This document shows, in pieces, positions 17,944 to 25,558 of a DNA stretch of 32,093 nucleotides. The stretch is from an uncultured Pseudanabaenaceae cyanobacterium (GTDB taxonomy: Bacteria > Cyanobacteriota > Cyanobacteriia > PCC-9006 > JAAUQQ01), in contig CALIJJ010000188.1 in the NCBI GenBank assembly GCA_938017515.1, forward strand, positions 1-32,093. The letters run 5' to 3'. The number at the start of each line of letters is the position of its first letter. Position 1 is the first letter of the stretch. The position numbers and the translations under genes were made by a program. The notes under the pieces were generated by a model. The model ran no database searches and was not told the DNA's origin. It saw nothing but the letters and a program-made list of their open reading frames with translations.

Positions 17944-19836
17944 CTAGGCCGAGCCTAAAGCCACCTGAATCATTTGCAGGGCAATGTTGACGTCCTCCCA
18001 CAGGTTAGTCCAGGTCGCCAAGACAACCAGTAACGAGCCCACTCCCAGGATGATCGTGACCACGTAGAGCTGAGATTGGCCCGTGGCGCTGTAGCGTAGG
18101 CTCTGGCCACTGAAGACCGTGGCCAAACCGACAAAGTTAACCAAGCCATCGACAACGTAGCGATCGAACCAAGAAGAGATTCGCGCGCCCAGGGCAACCA
18201 AAGCAACAAACGTCGACTCATAGACTCGATCCATATAAAAGTCGTAGGCCAACAAATCCTGAACAAAACGAAGCTTACGGCTCATGGGTCGTGCCCCATT
18301 GCGTGCCAGCGGCAAAGCGGCTCCAACGGCACATCCCACAATCCCAGAAGCCATGATTAATGCCATCGGTATGAGAGATGTGACAGCGGTGGCTTCAGAG
18401 AGTAACCAGTGAGGGGCCACCAGCGGTAGCAAGAGCGTCACGATACAGAGAGAAACCATGGGCACCGACATCAGCCAATTCACCTCTGGGGAACGGCGCG
18501 TCTTCACTTGAGGCTTACCGCAAAAAATCAGTCGGAATAGGCGCGTCAGATTGAGTGCAGTCAAACCATTAACCAGCACCAAAAGCACAATCACCCATGG
18601 GGGCGAAGAGTAGGAACCAGCGACCCAACGCTGAATCGTCCAAAACATACCCAGGGGAAGAACAGCGATACTGCCAATACTGCCCACAATAAATGAAGTG
18701 GTCGTAACGGGCATGCGCCGCCCCAAACCGCCCATTTCGGTCACATCCTGGGTCGCTGTCGTTAGGGCAATGGAGCCGACACACATGAACAAAAGGGCCT
18801 TCGCAACGCTATGGGCCAGAATCAGCAGCAGGGCAATGTCCGTACGCTGAAAACCCACTGCAATGAAGACCAATCCCAAGAGAGCACTACTGGAATGGGA
18901 AAACGAGCGCTTCAGGTCTATCTGGGCGAGCGCCATGAACGAAGCCCCCACAGCCGTAATCCCGCCGATCAACATCAATACATCGGAAGAAATGGGGGAG
19001 AGCGTCAAAATCGGCTGGAGTTTAATCAGAACATAGGTTCCCGCAGACAGCACCACCGTGTTCCGAAGAATTGAGGCCGGGCCAGGAGCTTCCATGGCCT
19101 CATCCAGCCAAAGATTGAGCGGAAACTGTGCACATTGACTGATGGGACCAGCCATCAGGGCTAAGCCCAGCAGCGTGGCAGACCAGTCCGGCAATGGCTT
19201 CAGCATTGCCCAGTTAGACAACTCAGAGAACGTCAAGCCGGGGGCGATGTAAGCCAGGGTGACCATGCCCATGAGCAGAAAAACATCCCCAACCCGCTTG
19301 GTCAGAAACGCATCCCGTGCTGCCGTTACAACACGAGACTGGGCATACCAAAACCCAATCAGAAGATAGGTTGAGAGCGTCATCAGCTCCAGCAGCGCAT
19401 AGCTCAGGACAATAGAGTCACTCAGAGCCAAGCCAGAAAGCGCCGCCTCAAAAAATCCGATGAGTCCGTAAAAACGAGCGAGGGACCATTCTTTTTCTAG
19501 ATAGCCAAGTCCATAGACCTGAGCCATCAGAACGAGCAACGAAACAAGGGTTAGCGCCCCCAACGTCACCGTCGAAATCTCAAAATTGAGCGTTAGTTCT
19601 AGATCCGCAACCTTAAGCCAGGGCACGACGACATGCTGCATCGGCATTCCCCGCAGACCACTAAATGCGATCGTGCTGTGGGCCGCGGACAGGGTGGTCA
19701 TCAAGATGTTGAAATACACCGCCGGGCGCTGACCATTACGCGGGAATAACCCCAGGGCCCAGACGAGGGAAAACACCGTACCCATCAGTCCGTAGACAGG
19801 CATTAGCCAAGCGTAGTCTAAGAAAAAGGCAGTCAT
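17944..19836 (-). CDS. ndhF4: NDH-1 subunit 5 of the CO2-uptake type (NdhF4-like)
   Basis: A 630-residue proton-pumping antiporter-like subunit (NuoL/NdhF family) with about 14-16 membrane helices. Conserved parts include SYALLELMTLSTYLLIGFWY, a TKRVGDVFLLMG segment, QFPLNLWLDEAMEAPGPASI, the broken-helix lysine region LLILAHSVAKALLFMCVGS, and LTRLFRLIFCGKP. The EAMEAPGPAS wording (respiratory NuoL has DAMAGPTPVSA-like sequence) and the adjacent cup gene mark it as the NdhF3/NdhF4 class used in CO2 uptake rather than NdhF1. It is assigned NdhF4 because the partner looks like CupB and no ndhD lies beside it. The downstream cup gene starts 167 bases later and both probably end at the terminator at 16539-16571. 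Confidence 0.87.
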   Translation of the reverse strand: MTAFFLDYAWLMPVYGLMGTVFSLVWALGLFPRNGQRPAVYFNILMTTLSAAHSTIAFSGLRGMPMQHVVVPWLKVADLELTLNFEISTVTLGALTLVSLLVLMAQVYGLGYLEKEWSLARFYGLIGFFEAALSGLALSDSIVLSYALLELMTLSTYLLIGFWYAQSRVVTAARDAFLTKRVGDVFLLMGMVTLAYIAPGLTFSELSNWAMLKPLPDWSATLLGLALMAGPISQCAQFPLNLWLDEAMEAPGPASILRNTVVLSAGTYVLIKLQPILTLSPISSDVLMLIGGITAVGASFMALAQIDLKRSFSHSSSALLGLVFIAVGFQRTDIALLLILAHSVAKALLFMCVGSIALTTATQDVTEMGGLGRRMPVTTTSFIVGSIGSIAVLPLGMFWTIQRWVAGSYSSPPWVIVLLVLVNGLTALNLTRLFRLIFCGKPQVKTRRSPEVNWLMSVPMVSLCIVTLLLPLVAPHWLLSEATAVTSLIPMALIMASGIVGCAVGAALPLARNGARPMSRKLRFVQDLLAYDFYMDRVYESTFVALVALGARISSWFDRYVVDGLVNFVGLATVFSGQSLRYSATGQSQLYVVTIILGVGSLLVVLATWTNLWEDVNIALQMIQVALGSA

Positions 19837-20183
19837 GCAACGTGCTCAGGCGTGTTAGGTGCTTCGGTTTAAATATTTTTACCTATTGACGAACACCAGA
19901 CAAGCCAGGGGATATGGCGAAAAGAAGCAATGACTAAGCTTGACCTGCAACGAATGATGAGATTTGGCGCCAAGACCTCTCCGTTTTCACCCCACAATTA
20001 GGGAGCCGGACAGTAGGTTTAATAGGCATTTTCACTCATTCGCCTAATTCGAACGCAATGAATTGGTCCACCATGGCCCTAGGCATGCAGTGGGGGAAAA
20101 AGATGCGATGAAAAATTCCAATGCCATCCATTAACGCCATCCATTTAAGAATGAGGGGATCATTGCCGGACAAGGGAAATAGG

Positions 20184-20211
20184 CTATGGGCTATGGGCTA
20201 TGGGCTATGGG
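20184..20211. repeat. Four perfect CTATGGG heptamers
   Basis: CTATGGG is repeated head to tail at 20184, 20191, 20198 and 20205. Seven-base units in a promoter region change spacing when units are gained or lost. Confidence 0.95.
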
Positions 20212-20246
20212 CAATAATGGCTCAGTCAAACATCTCAGGCAACGTG

Positions 20247-20272
20247 GCCTGTTACTGGAGCCTGTTACTGGA
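20247..20272. repeat. 13-bp perfect tandem duplication upstream of rbcX
   Basis: GCCTGTTACTGGA occurs at 20247-20259 and again at 20260-20272; a third partial copy, TTACTGGACTTT, follows at about 20281. It lies about 90-110 bases upstream of the rbcX start. Confidence 0.95.
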
Positions 20273-20358
20273 CTTTCCTTTTACTGGACTTTTGAAAGTC
20301 AAGGCTGAGTCAAAAAAAATCACTTACGATATCAAAAAATCCGCCACGGATGCTGCTG

Positions 20359-20733
20359 ATGGACTTGCGCCGCATTGCTCGGGAAACCTGCGACACCCTG
20401 GTCAACTATCTGACTTACCAGGCCTTTCGCGTCATCCTTGACCAGCTCCAGGAAACGAATCCGGCCCAACACATCTGGCTTCAACACTTTTCTGCGCGCT
20501 ACTCGTTCCAATACTCCAGTGACTATCTCCAGGCTCTCTACAAAGAAAAGCCTGATCTGGCACTGCGCATCATGACGGTACGAGCAGCCTTGGTGGAAGA
20601 TATGGCCGATTCTCTACCAGAAATGAGCCGCACCAGCATCAACCAAGCAAATATGGCCTTACGGCGAACTATGCTGGAGCACCTGACTCAAATGAGTGAT
20701 CCAATCAGTGAGGAAGAATCGCCCCCCTCTTAA
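20359..20733 (+). CDS. rbcX: RbcX, Rubisco assembly chaperone
   Basis: Small helical homodimer that binds the C-terminal tail of RbcL and promotes assembly of the RbcL8 core. With the ATG at 20359 the protein has 124 residues and its numbering matches the studied cyanobacterial RbcX: groove residues Y17, Y20 and Q29 and the peripheral residues R70, N98 and R102 are all present. Other family segments are NYLTYQAFRVILDQLQETNP, LALRIMTVRAALVEDMADSL and INQANMALRR. An ATG at 20350 would add three residues; the preferred start has GGA eight bases before it. The gene is not beside rbcL or rbcS here, as in some unicellular species. It is transcribed away from ndhF4. Confidence 0.95.
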   Translation: MDLRRIARETCDTLVNYLTYQAFRVILDQLQETNPAQHIWLQHFSARYSFQYSSDYLQALYKEKPDLALRIMTVRAALVEDMADSLPEMSRTSINQANMALRRTMLEHLTQMSDPISEEESPPS

Positions 20734-20787
20734 ACCAAATGCTGTGTCTGAAACAGGGTCAGCCCCTCAGGGGCAAGCGATATCCAA

Positions 20788-21057
20788 TCAATAAACTCGC
20801 TCTAAAATCCTTAGAACAAGATCGGCGAAAGCATCATCACCTAAACGCTCCAATGCTTCTTCGAGAATTTCAATTTCGCTGATTCGCGTTTCTGGAGAAA
20901 GTTCAATCGCAGGAACAAGGAGCTTGAGGTGCTGAATGAACTGCTGTAAGTCCTCTTCGATACGACGATGTTTCACGTCCAGAACGTCCAATGCACGACG
21001 CACAGAACATTCGCGACGGAATTGATTAGCGACACCGTACTCCGGCTGCTCGTGCAT
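20788..21057 (-). CDS. Hypothetical small helical protein
   Basis: I do not recognise this gene. The frame is open from 21210, but coding character is clear only from ATG 21057 (MHEQPEYGV), which has TAGG about eight bases upstream; that gives 89 residues. The protein is charged and predicted mostly helical (RRALDVLDVKHRRIEEDLQQ, then EIEILEEALERLGDDAFADL), with alternating acidic and basic positions and no membrane segment. It converges on rbcX, leaving 54 bases between stops. The longer form would include a GC-rich palindrome CTGGGC-TTC-GCCCAG at about 21167-21181. It could be a remnant of a larger gene. Confidence 0.45.
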   Translation of the reverse strand: MHEQPEYGVANQFRRECSVRRALDVLDVKHRRIEEDLQQFIQHLKLLVPAIELSPETRISEIEILEEALERLGDDAFADLVLRILERVY

Positions 21058-21400
21058 ATCTAAGCCTAAATTTCCTATGTCAGCATTAAAACCGAGGAAT
21101 TCGGTGGCGATCGCCCCCCTTGAGGAAAGTTTGTGTTTATTCAGACTTAGAGATGCCAGCCTCGGCTGGGCTTCGCCCAGCGTTGCAGAAGTATGGAAAG
21201 CTTTAGGCAAGCTAAGGTAAACCGTGAGTCAGATGAGATTCACAGCAACATCTCAGCGATTCCAAAAGCAAGATGCGATGGCTAAAAATTCAAGGCTTAA
21301 AGCATCACGCGCCAACCAAGAACCCTAGCGAGATCACTGGAAAGCAACGATAGTTATCAGCATTAATGGTGAAGATCAACAGCAATAGGAGAGAGAGGCA

Positions 21401-21928
21401 TCACAGTTCTACCAATTCAAAACTGAGTCCAAGGCGATCGCCAAAGGAGAATGTTTCGTGATCGACAACATTGGTATCACTCAGTTCCAAATTATAAAAA
21501 TCAACCTGCTCCGCATCAAAATAGGGACCCGCATGCCAGGTACCCACATGGAGCTTGATAAAACAATCACCAGGTACGACAAAAGCCCGCATCAGCGCTA
21601 AGTCGGGTTCCGACTGGGCAGACGGTGGCGCGACCGCCAAAAGCCAAGACATCCCCCCCAAAGCCCCTAGACACTGAGTACAACGGCGATGACGCGTAAT
21701 GCGGTCAAAGCAACGTCCCCTTTGGCGTAGGCGCATAATGTAGAACCGAGGCTGACCCGCAGTCAAAACCAACTGTGCATCCTGGGGGCCAAACGAAATC
21801 CCATCATCCAGGGGGCGAATGACCTGGCCATAGGGAGCAAAGGTCTCCGAACTAAGAGGTTGCAGCGATAGTGGGCGAGGGAGAGCCGCCTTAGAATCCG
21901 GAGTGGAGAAGGAAGGTGCGTGGGACAA
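21401..21928 (-). CDS. Ureidoglycolate lyase family protein (AllA-like)
   Basis: A 175-residue cupin-fold protein of the ureidoglycolate lyase family (PF04115 type), whose known members split ureidoglycolate into glyoxylate and urea at the end of purine (allantoin) breakdown. Evidence is SLQPLSSETFAPYGQVI at the N-terminus, RITRHRRCTQCLGALGG with H80, VVPGDCFIKLHVGTWHAGPYF with the GTWH motif at 129-132, and the closing DHETFSFGD-like stretch. Length fits. No allantoinase, allantoicase or urease gene lies nearby, so the pathway role is uncertain and the cyanobacterial members may have another substrate. It diverges from the sphR-like gene across about 116 bases. Confidence 0.8.
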   Translation of the reverse strand: MSHAPSFSTPDSKAALPRPLSLQPLSSETFAPYGQVIRPLDDGISFGPQDAQLVLTAGQPRFYIMRLRQRGRCFDRITRHRRCTQCLGALGGMSWLLAVAPPSAQSEPDLALMRAFVVPGDCFIKLHVGTWHAGPYFDAEQVDFYNLELSDTNVVDHETFSFGDRLGLSFELVEL

Positions 21929-22044
21929 GATAATTTAATCTCCTGGCATTTTTTTCAGACGGTAATTAACGAAATAGGCGAGATCGTAGTCTGTCGCGGA
22001 AAGTGTGATAACAATTACATTAGAAGAATTTCGAAATTAGGCAG

Positions 22045-22839
22045 GTGAATGTGTTGTCTGGAACGACAGCCGTCGGCCCTCTGAAAGGTTTGTCAGCGCG
22101 AGAAAGTGCGACCTCTGATTCCCTTTCCCATCCAACCCGAATCCTCGTGGTTGAAGACGAAGCATTAATCCGTGAAACCATCGTATTTGCCCTGACAGAA
22201 GAGGGCTATGACGTAGAGGTCATTCCCGACGGAAGGGCCGCCCTCGACATCCTTTATCGTGGGTTTGAACAGGATGGAGGCACCAGACTTCCAGACCTGG
22301 TCATCCTCGATTTGATGTTGCCCCACGTCAACGGCCTTGATCTCTGCCGTTTTATTCGTCGTCAAGGCAGCACAATTCCCATTCTCATTTTGAGTGCTAA
22401 GGGCACAGAGACCGATCGGGTCGTCGGCCTTGAGGTCGGCGCAGACGATTACTTGACCAAGCCCTTTGGCATGCGAGAACTCATCGCCCGGTGTCGGGCG
22501 TTGCTACGTCGTGCTCAGCAACATCGTGACGAGCAGGAAAGCGAGGCCATCACCTTCAAGGAGATCACGCTCTATCCCCAGCAATGTCGAATTCTGTTAC
22601 GAGGTGAAGAGGTAAATCTCTCCCCCAAAGAATTCCGCATGATGGATCTGTTTATTCAGCACCCCAAGCGAGTCTGGTCGCGAGAGCAGTTGCTGGAGAA
22701 GGTTTGGGGCCCTGATTTCATGGGAGATAGCAAAACCGTCGATGTTCACATCCGCTGGCTTCGGGAAAAGCTAGAGGACGAGCCCAGTAGCCCCCAATAC
22801 ATCAAAACCGTTCGCGGCTTCGGTTATCGATTCGGCTAG
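22045..22839 (+). CDS. sphR: OmpR/PhoB-family response regulator (SphR-like)
   Basis: A 264-residue DNA-binding response regulator. Residues 30-155 are the receiver domain: acidic pair E37/D38, phosphoacceptor D89 in VILDLMLPHVNG, S117 and K139 in LTKPFG. Residues 168-264 are the OmpR-type winged helix (LSPKEFRMMDLFIQHPKRVW, VDVHIRWLREKLE, VRGFGYRFG). A 30-residue polar N-terminus precedes the receiver. The start is GTG at 22045 or, with better spacing from TTAGG, GTG at 22051. The downstream kinase has the one-helix plus PAS layout of SphS, so the pair is probably the phosphate-starvation system SphS/SphR of cyanobacteria; a different ligand cannot be excluded. I saw no clear Pho-box repeats just upstream. 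Confidence 0.85.
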   Translation: MNVLSGTTAVGPLKGLSARESATSDSLSHPTRILVVEDEALIRETIVFALTEEGYDVEVIPDGRAALDILYRGFEQDGGTRLPDLVILDLMLPHVNGLDLCRFIRRQGSTIPILILSAKGTETDRVVGLEVGADDYLTKPFGMRELIARCRALLRRAQQHRDEQESEAITFKEITLYPQQCRILLRGEEVNLSPKEFRMMDLFIQHPKRVWSREQLLEKVWGPDFMGDSKTVDVHIRWLREKLEDEPSSPQYIKTVRGFGYRFG

Positions 22840-23026
22840 GGCGGACTTCGGGCCAAGCAAACCCATAGAGCAGTCTTCGAAGACAAAGGGCAGTCTCCGA
22901 AGCTAAAGACTCGAATCAAGCCGAATGGTTTTGTTTTTGCAGTCTACGTGACGCTGCCATCACCCCGATGCGGCTTAGGATATTGGGGTTTCACCATAAA
23001 ATCCATCCCGCCGTTCTGGTACTGGA

Positions 23027-24445
23027 ATGCTCGCGTTTATCCTAGGTCTGGCAATTGGCCTGAGCCTGATGGCTGGGCAGCAGATTATTTTTTCTCAACG
23101 TCTCAAGCAGTTGTTGGGTGCTTTTGGTCAGGAGAATCTCCCACCCTATCTCAGCCAAACCTCGCGGTTGTTCATGGCCGCCGCTCAGCAAAAACGTCGG
23201 CAGCAGGAGCTGCAAACCATCCTGTCCAGCGTTCAGCAGCTGATTAATTTTGCCCCCATTGCCTACTTGCAAGTCGACCGAGACAATCATCTCCTCTGGT
23301 GTAATCAAGAAGCATCACGTCTCGTTGAAATTGATGATCCAAGCCCGACGACCCCTCGTCTTTTGTTGGAACAGGTCCGTTCCTACGATCTCGATCAACT
23401 CATTGAAGCGAGCCGTAAACAGCAAGCCATTCAACAACGACAGTGGGTCATTCATCCCCTCAAGGCTGATCCGCTCAACCCGGTCAGTCGAAAAAGCCTT
23501 TATCTGATGGGCTATGCCATTCCCCTCTCTGATGATCAGGTAGGGGTTTTTCTGGAGAATCGCCAGGAAATTGTTCAGCTGGCTCAGCAGCGCGATCGCT
23601 GGGTCTCTGATGTGGCCCACGAGCTCAAAACCCCGCTGACATCCATTCGATTAGTCGCGGAAATGATTGAGACCCGAGTTGATCCCTCGCTTAAGTCCTG
23701 GGTCCAGCGACTTCTTGGTGAAGTGATTCATCTGAGCAATTTGGTCCACGACTTACTTGATCTCAGCCGCTTGGAACGTCGAGCCTCCCAAACATTGACC
23801 CTAACCTCGACCAATTTGCCTCCGCTCATCCACAAAGCCTGGAGTAGCCTAGAACCCATTACCGAAAGCAAAAATGTTCAGTTCTCATATGTAGGGCCTC
23901 AAACCCTAGAACTAGAAGCCGATCAAACTCGCCTCTACCGAGTCCTTATCAATCTCCTGGATAACGCCATTAAATACAGCCCCAAGGCAAGCGCGATTCA
24001 AGTGCGCCTAACCCAACTCGTGCCCCAGGACAACGAGCCCCCTTGTGCCTGCTTAGAAGTGATTGATACAGGGCCAGGATTCCCGGACGACGAAATCGAT
24101 CAAGTCTTCGAACGGTTTTATCGCGCTGATCCCTCTCGGACTCGACCCATCAACAATGAAGCGAGTGGCTTTTCCAGTGGTCGTTCTCTGATCAGTAATG
24201 CTCCCGTTACATCCTCCCCCAACGTTCCTAGCTATGAAAATCCAAGCCCCATAGGCACCACCGTCAACGGCAACACAACCTCGAGCTGTGGTCTAGGTTT
24301 GGCCATCGTTCGCCAGATTGTTGAAGCCCATGCTGGTAGCGTCACAGCCCAAAATCATCCCGAGACCCAGGGGGCATGGATCAAAATCACGCTCCCCCTT
24401 AAGCCCAGCCCCCTTGTCTCCCCCTCGGAGATATCCCATTCATAA
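23027..24445 (+). CDS. sphS: Membrane sensor histidine kinase (SphS/PhoR-like)
   Basis: A 472-residue sensor kinase. One N-terminal membrane helix (about 2-22) is followed by a PAS-like region (70-180) and a catalytic core: phosphoacceptor H198 in DVAHELKTPLTS, N box LINLLDNAIKYS with N313, G1 DTGPGF at 347-352, F box FERFYR at 361-366 and G2 GLGLAIV at 422-428. The single helix without a periplasmic sensor domain fits SphS, which in cyanobacteria depends on its N-terminal region and PAS domain and is controlled by SphU. A Ser/Asn/Pro-rich stretch of 55 residues separates the F and G2 boxes, where about 10-15 is normal. It follows the regulator gene by 187 bases. Confidence 0.87.
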   Translation: MLAFILGLAIGLSLMAGQQIIFSQRLKQLLGAFGQENLPPYLSQTSRLFMAAAQQKRRQQELQTILSSVQQLINFAPIAYLQVDRDNHLLWCNQEASRLVEIDDPSPTTPRLLLEQVRSYDLDQLIEASRKQQAIQQRQWVIHPLKADPLNPVSRKSLYLMGYAIPLSDDQVGVFLENRQEIVQLAQQRDRWVSDVAHELKTPLTSIRLVAEMIETRVDPSLKSWVQRLLGEVIHLSNLVHDLLDLSRLERRASQTLTLTSTNLPPLIHKAWSSLEPITESKNVQFSYVGPQTLELEADQTRLYRVLINLLDNAIKYSPKASAIQVRLTQLVPQDNEPPCACLEVIDTGPGFPDDEIDQVFERFYRADPSRTRPINNEASGFSSGRSLISNAPVTSSPNVPSYENPSPIGTTVNGNTTSSCGLGLAIVRQIVEAHAGSVTAQNHPETQGAWIKITLPLKPSPLVSPSEISHS

Positions 24446-24642
24446 CGTCTCAAAGACAAAAGACGATAAAGGAGCAATCCCAACTCCAAGAACGTTCAAA
24501 CATAGCAAGAAAGGAGAATAGCTATCCTTGCAGGGTGACTCCCCCTAAGACAATGACCCCATTTCCCCATAACAGCTCAAAATAATTGATGTAATATTGG
24601 CATAATCAAGTTTTGAGCTCCTTGGAGAGCAAAACCAATCCC

Positions 24643-25368
24643 ATGGCTGAGCGCCTTCAAAAAATCCTGTCCCAATGGGGGGTTGCATCTCGGCGGCAGG
24701 CGGAGGTCATGATTCGAGCGGGGCGAGTGTCTCTCAATGGCACTGTTGCTCATCTCGGACAGCAAGCTGATCCCGAGCTTGATGAAATATCAGTCGATGG
24801 CCAACTTCTCCGAACATCCCAACGTCCAGAATTACTGTATCTTTTACTCCATAAACCTTTAGGCGTCGTCTGCACCTGCGACGATCCCCAGGGTCGGAGA
24901 ACAATTCTAGACTTGCTCCCCAAATACCTCCGGCGTAGCCAAGGTATACATCCTGTGGGACGATTGGATGCAAATTCGACTGGCGCTCTTTTATTAACCA
25001 ATGATGGCGACTTTACCTTTCGCCTCACCCATCCGCGGCACCATATCCCCAAGGTTTATGAGGTTGTGGTTCGGGGTACTCCGACAAAAGCAATACTCGA
25101 TCGCTGGCGTCAGGGGGTGATTTTGGAAGGTAAGACCACCCGGCCTGCCGAAGTAGAAAAGCTCTGGCAGGATAAAAATAGCACTTCCCTCAAGATTGTT
25201 TTGAGAGAAGGTCGGAACCGTCAGATTCGCAAAGTGGCTCTCCAACTCGGTCACCCCGTCATCCGCCTGCATCGAACCGCCATTGGGGCAATTCAGCTCA
25301 GTAATTTGCCGGAGGGGAAGCATCGAATCATCAGTTCTGGAGAAAGGTCCAAATTACAGGAATTGTGA
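24643..25368 (+). CDS. RsuA/RluB/E/F-family pseudouridine synthase
   Basis: A 241-residue RNA pseudouridine synthase. Residues 1-60 form an S4 RNA-binding domain (RLQKILSQWGVASRRQAEVM), then the catalytic domain with LLHKPLGVVCTCDDPQGRRT, the active-site D109 in GRLDANSTGALLLTNDG, KVYEVVVRG and REGRNRQIRKVALQLGHPV. It modifies uridine in ribosomal RNA; the S4-plus-catalytic layout and length are closest to RluB/RsuA, but which position is modified cannot be told. ATG 24643 is chosen over a TTG at 24613 because the S4 domain normally starts within a few residues of the N-terminus; GGAGAG at about 24624 is a somewhat distant ribosome binding site. Confidence 0.93.
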   Translation: MAERLQKILSQWGVASRRQAEVMIRAGRVSLNGTVAHLGQQADPELDEISVDGQLLRTSQRPELLYLLLHKPLGVVCTCDDPQGRRTILDLLPKYLRRSQGIHPVGRLDANSTGALLLTNDGDFTFRLTHPRHHIPKVYEVVVRGTPTKAILDRWRQGVILEGKTTRPAEVEKLWQDKNSTSLKIVLREGRNRQIRKVALQLGHPVIRLHRTAIGAIQLSNLPEGKHRIISSGERSKLQEL

Positions 25369-25558
25369 GCAATTTTCTTCAAAAATGATGGTCTCTGCTA
25401 CATATTGAATGGGATATGTTCACGTATAATTACTCAGGGTTTAGGCCCGAATAGAGGAATTGATTGAGTCATCTTCACGATGCAACGAGCGCAGCTTGAT
25501 AGCCTTACCAAATATTAGTGCAGCCATGAAGGGCAAATCCAGGGTCCAGAGGTTTTTT

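Larger units (their letters stand above)
19837..20358. other. Divergent intergenic region between ndhF4 and rbcX
   Basis: 522 bases with no supported gene. It should hold the ndhF4 promoter (minus) and the rbcX promoter (plus). An AT-rich TTTAAATATTTTTACC tract lies at about 19869-19884. The rbcX-proximal half is full of short tandem repeats (GCCATCCATT twice near 20132-20152, CTATGGG four times, and a 13-mer twice), so it looks recently rearranged by slippage. Confidence 0.6.

Noticed and set aside
20130..20300. CRISPR-like array
   Set aside because: The repeats are 7-13 bp, directly abutting, and have no spacers.
20121..20441. Open frame through the heptamer repeats
   Set aside because: It reads the CTATGGG repeats as protein and overlaps rbcX, whose conserved residues are in another frame.
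21929..22044. Pho box upstream of the sphR-like gene
   Set aside because: No direct repeats like CTTAACCT are visible; only a loose TAATTAAC is present.
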